Origin: URHD0088 sp041488295
Lineage (GTDB): Bacteria > Pseudomonadota > Alphaproteobacteria > ATCC43930 > CGMCC-115725
Direction of reading: 5' to 3'
Length of the DNA stretch: 18,358 nucleotides
NCBI GenBank assembly: GCA_041488295.1
Contig: JBGPOZ010000076.1
Coordinates: 1-18,358 of the forward strand
Part shown: piece after piece, positions 15,370 to 18,358 of the stretch
Layout: every line of letters starts with the position of its first letter
How positions within the stretch are numbered: the stretch's first letter is position 1
Position numbers and translations under genes: made by a program
The notes under the pieces: model-generated
Told to the model about the DNA's origin: nothing
Database searches by the model: none
The model's input: only the letters and a program-made list of their open reading frames with translations

Positions 15370-16137
15370 ATGATCACCCTCGACACCCTCACCGACGTGC
15401 CGGGCGTCCGCCACGGCTTCTTCACCCGCGAGGGCGGCGTCAGCGCGGGGTTGTTCCAGTCGCTGAATTGCGGCTTCGGCTCGGGCGACGCGCCGGAGAA
15501 GGTCGCGGAGAATCGCGCCCGGGCGATGGCGGCGCTCGACGTCGTGCCGGAAAGCCTTGTCTCCGTCTATCAGATTCACAGCGCAACCGTCGTCACGGCC
15601 GAGCAGCCGTGGCGGCGCGAGGACAACCCTCGCGCCGACGCGCTGGTGACGCGGCGGCGCGGCCTCGCCCTCGGCATTCTGGCCGCCGATTGCGTCCCGG
15701 TCCTGTTCGCGGAAGCCGAAGGCGGCGTCATCGGCGCGGCTCATGCCGGATGGAAAGGCGCCCTCGCTGGCGTGCTCGAGGCGACCCTCGCGGCGATGGC
15801 GCGGCTCGGCGCCGAGCCTCACCGCGTCAAAGCGGCGATCGGTCCTTGCATCGCCCAGCCCTCGTACGAGGTCGGACCCGAATTCCCGGCAACGTTCCTC
15901 GCCGAGAACGCGCGCAACTCCGATTTTTTCATACCGGCGCAACGCGCGGGTCATTTCATGTTCGATCTCGGCGGCTATGTCGCGCGCCGGCTCGAGCGGG
16001 CCGGCGTCGCCGCAATCGAGCGTGCCGCGGGCGATACGGCAGCCGAGGAGGGGCGGTTCTTCAGCTATCGCCGCTCTTGCCTCAAGGGCGAGCCGGGCTA
16101 CGGACGCGGGCTCTCCGCCATCGTTCTGGAGGCGTGA
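15370..16137 (+). CDS. pgeF: Peptidoglycan editing factor PgeF (YfiH/DUF152, multicopper polyphenol oxidase family)
   Basis: A 255-residue protein of the YfiH/laccase-domain family. The metal-binding residues known for the family are present: His70 in QIHSATV, Cys108 in ADCVPVL and His125 in AAHAGWKGAL; AIGPCIAQPSYEVG and FFSYRR complete the pattern. Members have been described as purine nucleoside phosphorylases and as editors that keep wrong amino acids out of peptidoglycan precursors. ATG at 15370 has no strong ribosome site. The gene lies 132 bases after the methyltransferase, and its TGA nearly touches the next gene (start 3 bases later at 16140, or a GTGA overlap at 16134), so the epimerase that follows is probably cotranscribed. 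Confidence 0.93.
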   Translation: MITLDTLTDVPGVRHGFFTREGGVSAGLFQSLNCGFGSGDAPEKVAENRARAMAALDVVPESLVSVYQIHSATVVTAEQPWRREDNPRADALVTRRRGLALGILAADCVPVLFAEAEGGVIGAAHAGWKGALAGVLEATLAAMARLGAEPHRVKAAIGPCIAQPSYEVGPEFPATFLAENARNSDFFIPAQRAGHFMFDLGGYVARRLERAGVAAIERAAGDTAAEEGRFFSYRRSCLKGEPGYGRGLSAIVLEA

Positions 16138-16139
16138 GC

Positions 16140-16991
16140 GTGGACGGGCCGCGCATCCTCGTCACTGGCGGAAGCGGCCATCTCGGAAGCGCGATCATGC
16201 GCGCCCTGGGCAGCGATCGGGCCGTCTCCTTTGATCTGAAGCCGCCGCGCGTCGACGCCCCCTTCATCGAGGGCAGCATCCTCGCCTTGGACGACCTTCG
16301 GCGCGCCATGCGCGGCATCGAGATTCTCGTCCACGCCGCCGCCATTCCGAATCCGCGCGACCGGCCGCCCGAAATCGTCTTCGATACGAACGTGCGCGGT
16401 GCCTGGAATACGTTCCACGCCGCCGCAGAGGCAGGTGTGCGAAAATTCATTCTCATCTCCTCGGAATGCGCGACGGGACTCTGCTACCAGAAGGACGAGC
16501 GGCCGCCCGACTACCTGCCGATCGACGAGGCCCATCCGCTGCGCCCCAACGAGGTGTACGGCCTCAGCAAGGTGGCGGCCGAGACGGTGGCGGCAAGTTT
16601 CGCGCGGGCCGGCACGATGGACGTCGCGATCCTCCGTCCGCTCTTCATTCTCTTCCCGCACAACCGCGCCGAGATCAGCGGGCGCGGCGATCTTTATCAC
16701 CGCGATCTCTGGGGCTGGGTCGAGCCCGAGGATGTCGCGGCGGCGGTCCGCCTCGCCATCGCGAAAGCGACCGGCTTCGACATCTTCTTCGTCGGCGCTC
16801 CCGACACGATCGCGGAGGAGCCGACGCTCGATCTCGTCCGGCGGCGCTTCGGCAAACTGCCGGAGATCCGCCGGCCCGAGCTCTATCAGCGCGACCCGCA
16901 TGCCGGGCTTTTCGACATCGACAAGGCGCGGACCCAGCTCGGCTACGCGCCGTCGCGCGATTGGCGGCGCCACATCGGCTCTGGAGGGTGA
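16140..16991 (+). CDS. NAD-dependent epimerase/dehydratase (extended SDR), substrate unknown
   Basis: A 283-residue extended short-chain dehydrogenase. The cofactor motif TGGSGHLG is at residues 9-16, HAAAIP at 65-70, the ISSEC strand at 106-110, and the catalytic YGLSK (Tyr140, Lys144). The substrate-binding half matches no family I can name. Such enzymes act on nucleotide sugars or on small hydroxy/keto compounds. The GTG at 16140 is preferred because ggagg (16128-16132) lies 7 bases before it; a GTG at 16134 overlapping the pgeF stop is the alternative. Its stop is 3 bases before the Rieske gene start, so the two are cotranscribed and may act in one pathway. That would suggest a dehydrogenase for a catabolite and not a cell-wall sugar enzyme. 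Confidence 0.85.
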   Translation: MDGPRILVTGGSGHLGSAIMRALGSDRAVSFDLKPPRVDAPFIEGSILALDDLRRAMRGIEILVHAAAIPNPRDRPPEIVFDTNVRGAWNTFHAAAEAGVRKFILISSECATGLCYQKDERPPDYLPIDEAHPLRPNEVYGLSKVAAETVAASFARAGTMDVAILRPLFILFPHNRAEISGRGDLYHRDLWGWVEPEDVAAAVRLAIAKATGFDIFFVGAPDTIAEEPTLDLVRRRFGKLPEIRRPELYQRDPHAGLFDIDKARTQLGYAPSRDWRRHIGSGG

Positions 16992-16994
16992 CGC

Positions 16995-18167
16995 ATGGGA
17001 CGCATCGCCGATCTCCTGGGCGCGGACGCGATCGCTGCTTTGCAGCGGCCGCTCGCTGCCGCAAGGGGTCTGCCGCCCATGGCTTACGTCGACGAGGATT
17101 TCTTCGCGCTCGAGCGAGAGCTGATCTTTCGGCGGCACTGGATCAGCGTCGCCTTCGCCCACGAGATCGCCGATCCCGGCGACGCCATGCCGGCGCGCGC
17201 GGCGGGCGTTCCCGTCATTCTGGCGCGCGACCGCGCCGGCGAGATTCGTGCCTTCCACAATGTCTGCCGCCATCGCGGCTCGGCCATCCTCACGGAGCGG
17301 GTCAAGGCTCAGCCGACTCTGCGCTGCCCCTATCACGGATGGGCCTATGCGCTCGACGGCAGGCTGCGCGCGACGCCGCTGTGGGACGGGACCCGCATCA
17401 CCGCGCCGGATGTCCTCGACCGCGACAATCTCGGCCTCGTGCCGATCCGCTGCGGCGTCTGGGCCGATATCGTCTTCCTTGACCTGTCCGGCCGCGCGCC
17501 GCCGCTCGCAGAATTCGTGCAGCCCGTTGCCGCGCGCTGGGCGCCCTATGAGACCGACGGGCTGCGCCTTGGCCACTTCGCGGCGGGCGAGATCGCCGCG
17601 AATTGGAAGCTCGCCATCGAGGGCGCGCTCGAAAATTATCACGAGGATTTCGTCCATCCGACACTGCCGGCGCGGATCGATGCCGCGGGGCGGAAAACCT
17701 TCACCGATATCGCCGAAGGCGCGATGTTCGGCTTCTGCTGGTCGGGCGAGTCCGCCCTGCGCGCCGAGACGCCGCTGATCCCGCAGCGGCCGGAGGCGCG
17801 AAACACGGAGCGCACCGACTACCTCTGTTTCCTCTTTCCGAACACGCAAGTGAATCTTTATGGCAGCGTCTCGGTTCGGGTCATCTGGACGCCGCTCGCT
17901 GCCGACAGAACGGAGCTGCGAGCGGCCTTCTATGTCGTGAGGGAGGCGGCGACGGGCGAGGCATTCGCCGCCGGCCGTGCCGCCATGGCGGAATATTGGC
18001 GGGTCCTGCGCGAGGAGGACCGGCGCGTCATCGAGGGGATGCAACAAGGACGCCGCTCTCCGGCCGCCGGCGATTTCCGCTTCTCGCCCTTCTGGGAGGA
18101 AGGGGTTCATCATTTCCAGAACAAGCTCTTAGCCGCCATGCTGGCGGGCGAGGCCGCAAGCGCATAG
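16995..18167 (+). CDS. Rieske non-heme iron oxygenase, alpha subunit
   Basis: A 390-residue ring-hydroxylating-type oxygenase. The Rieske [2Fe-2S] ligands are Cys91-x-His93 and, 17 residues on, Cys111-x-x-His114 (NVCRHRG and RCPYHGWAY). The catalytic domain has ENYHEDFVH, giving the mononuclear-iron ligands His216 and His221 with Glu213 in the place of the bridging acid, and a likely third ligand Asp342 in REEDRRVIEG. A Glu in the bridging position is known from the carnitine/choline monooxygenase branch, so an amine or betaine-type substrate is possible, but the sequence does not fix it. ATG at 16995 with ggaggg 6 bases upstream. No reductase or ferredoxin gene is in view. It follows the SDR gene and precedes an M24 enzyme. 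Confidence 0.9.
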   Translation: MGRIADLLGADAIAALQRPLAAARGLPPMAYVDEDFFALERELIFRRHWISVAFAHEIADPGDAMPARAAGVPVILARDRAGEIRAFHNVCRHRGSAILTERVKAQPTLRCPYHGWAYALDGRLRATPLWDGTRITAPDVLDRDNLGLVPIRCGVWADIVFLDLSGRAPPLAEFVQPVAARWAPYETDGLRLGHFAAGEIAANWKLAIEGALENYHEDFVHPTLPARIDAAGRKTFTDIAEGAMFGFCWSGESALRAETPLIPQRPEARNTERTDYLCFLFPNTQVNLYGSVSVRVIWTPLAADRTELRAAFYVVREAATGEAFAAGRAAMAEYWRVLREEDRRVIEGMQQGRRSPAAGDFRFSPFWEEGVHHFQNKLLAAMLAGEAASA

Positions 18168-18211
18168 CTTGTCGCGGCTTCCATCGAAAAGCACCTACCG
18201 GAGGAACAGCA

Positions 18212-18358
18212 ATGGCTCTGCATTTCAGCAAGGAGGAACTGGCCGGGCGGCGCGCCAAGGCGGCGGCGGCGTTGCAAGCGGCCGGCCTCGACGGCCTCCT
18301 CATGTTCCGGCAGGAATCGATGTACTACCTGACCGGCTACGACACCTTCGGCTACGTC
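18212..18358 (+). CDS. M24-family metallopeptidase-like protein (creatinase/Xaa-Pro peptidase N-terminal domain), partial
   Basis: Only the first 49 codons are in the window. The segment RQESMYYLTGYDTFGYV at residues 33-49 is the characteristic opening of the creatinase-type N-terminal domain that precedes an M24 pita-bread fold. The family includes Xaa-Pro peptidases, creatinase and ectoine hydrolase, which cleave C-N bonds in small compounds. The metal-binding residues lie beyond the edge, so activity cannot be judged. The ATG at 18212 has a strong ribosome site (ggaggaa). It lies 44 bases after the Rieske oxygenase gene on the same strand, and probably belongs to the same catabolic unit. 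Confidence 0.78.
   Translation, partial: MALHFSKEELAGRRAKAAAALQAAGLDGLLMFRQESMYYLTGYDTFGYV

Noticed and set aside
16098..18113. Very long open frame on the minus strand (671 codons) opposite the SDR and Rieske genes
   Set aside because: The plus strand has unmistakable Rieske and SDR motifs; the antisense frame has no recognisable motif and biased composition.
1..18358. CRISPR arrays, tRNA/rRNA genes, insertion sequences, toxin-antitoxin or phage genes
   Set aside because: No regular repeats, no cloverleaf-type sequences and no transposase, integrase or toxin-like products were seen in any part of the window.

Overview
The window is high-GC DNA of alphaproteobacterial character. I infer this from the gene families and their order: a YbjN - ProC - prolyl-tRNA-deacylase block, UbiK facing the Lgt - MidA/NDUFAF7-like - PgeF block, and a phasin with TGCA-N-TGCA palindromes in front of it. 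I cannot name the genus. Genes are packed tightly, often with ATGA, GTGA or TTGA stop/start overlaps. No gap between genes exceeds 300 bases; the largest is 4843-5104. I see no rRNA, tRNA, CRISPR array, transposase or integrase.

Region 1 (1-4842, all minus strand) is catabolic. Reading in the direction of transcription, it has a class II polyphosphate kinase (PPK2). Next comes a tight three-gene unit: D-2-hydroxyacid dehydrogenase, hydroxyproline 2-epimerase (both catalytic Cys present), and a DadA-like FAD amino-acid oxidoreductase. The last two are the first two steps of trans-4-hydroxy-L-proline breakdown (epimerase, then D-hydroxyproline dehydrogenase). The later deaminase and semialdehyde dehydrogenase are not in view. 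The start of a secreted FAD-linked oxidase runs off the left edge.

Region 2 (4843-8374) holds a complete TRAP transporter, dctP-dctQ-dctM, on the plus strand. It is bracketed by an intact csaA gene on the right and an orphan 3' end of a csaA-like gene on the left, in the same orientation. This looks like insertion of the transporter block into the end of csaA, and is the most unusual feature I found.

Region 3 (8375-12122, minus strand) has a phasin with a clean intrinsic terminator and two palindromic operator-like sites, a TetR-type regulator, the ybjN-proC-prolyl-tRNA-deacylase cluster, and ubiK.

Region 4 (12309-18358, plus strand) has hldD, lgt, a MidA/NDUFAF7-type methyltransferase and pgeF, which are cell-envelope and respiratory housekeeping genes. 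These run into an SDR epimerase, a Rieske mononuclear-iron oxygenase and the start of an M24 (creatinase/Xaa-Pro peptidase-like) enzyme. The last three probably begin another catabolic locus that continues off the right edge. I found no clearly new defence or mobile system. The best leads are the csaA duplication around the TRAP genes, the phasin operators, and the SDR/Rieske/M24 set of unknown substrate.
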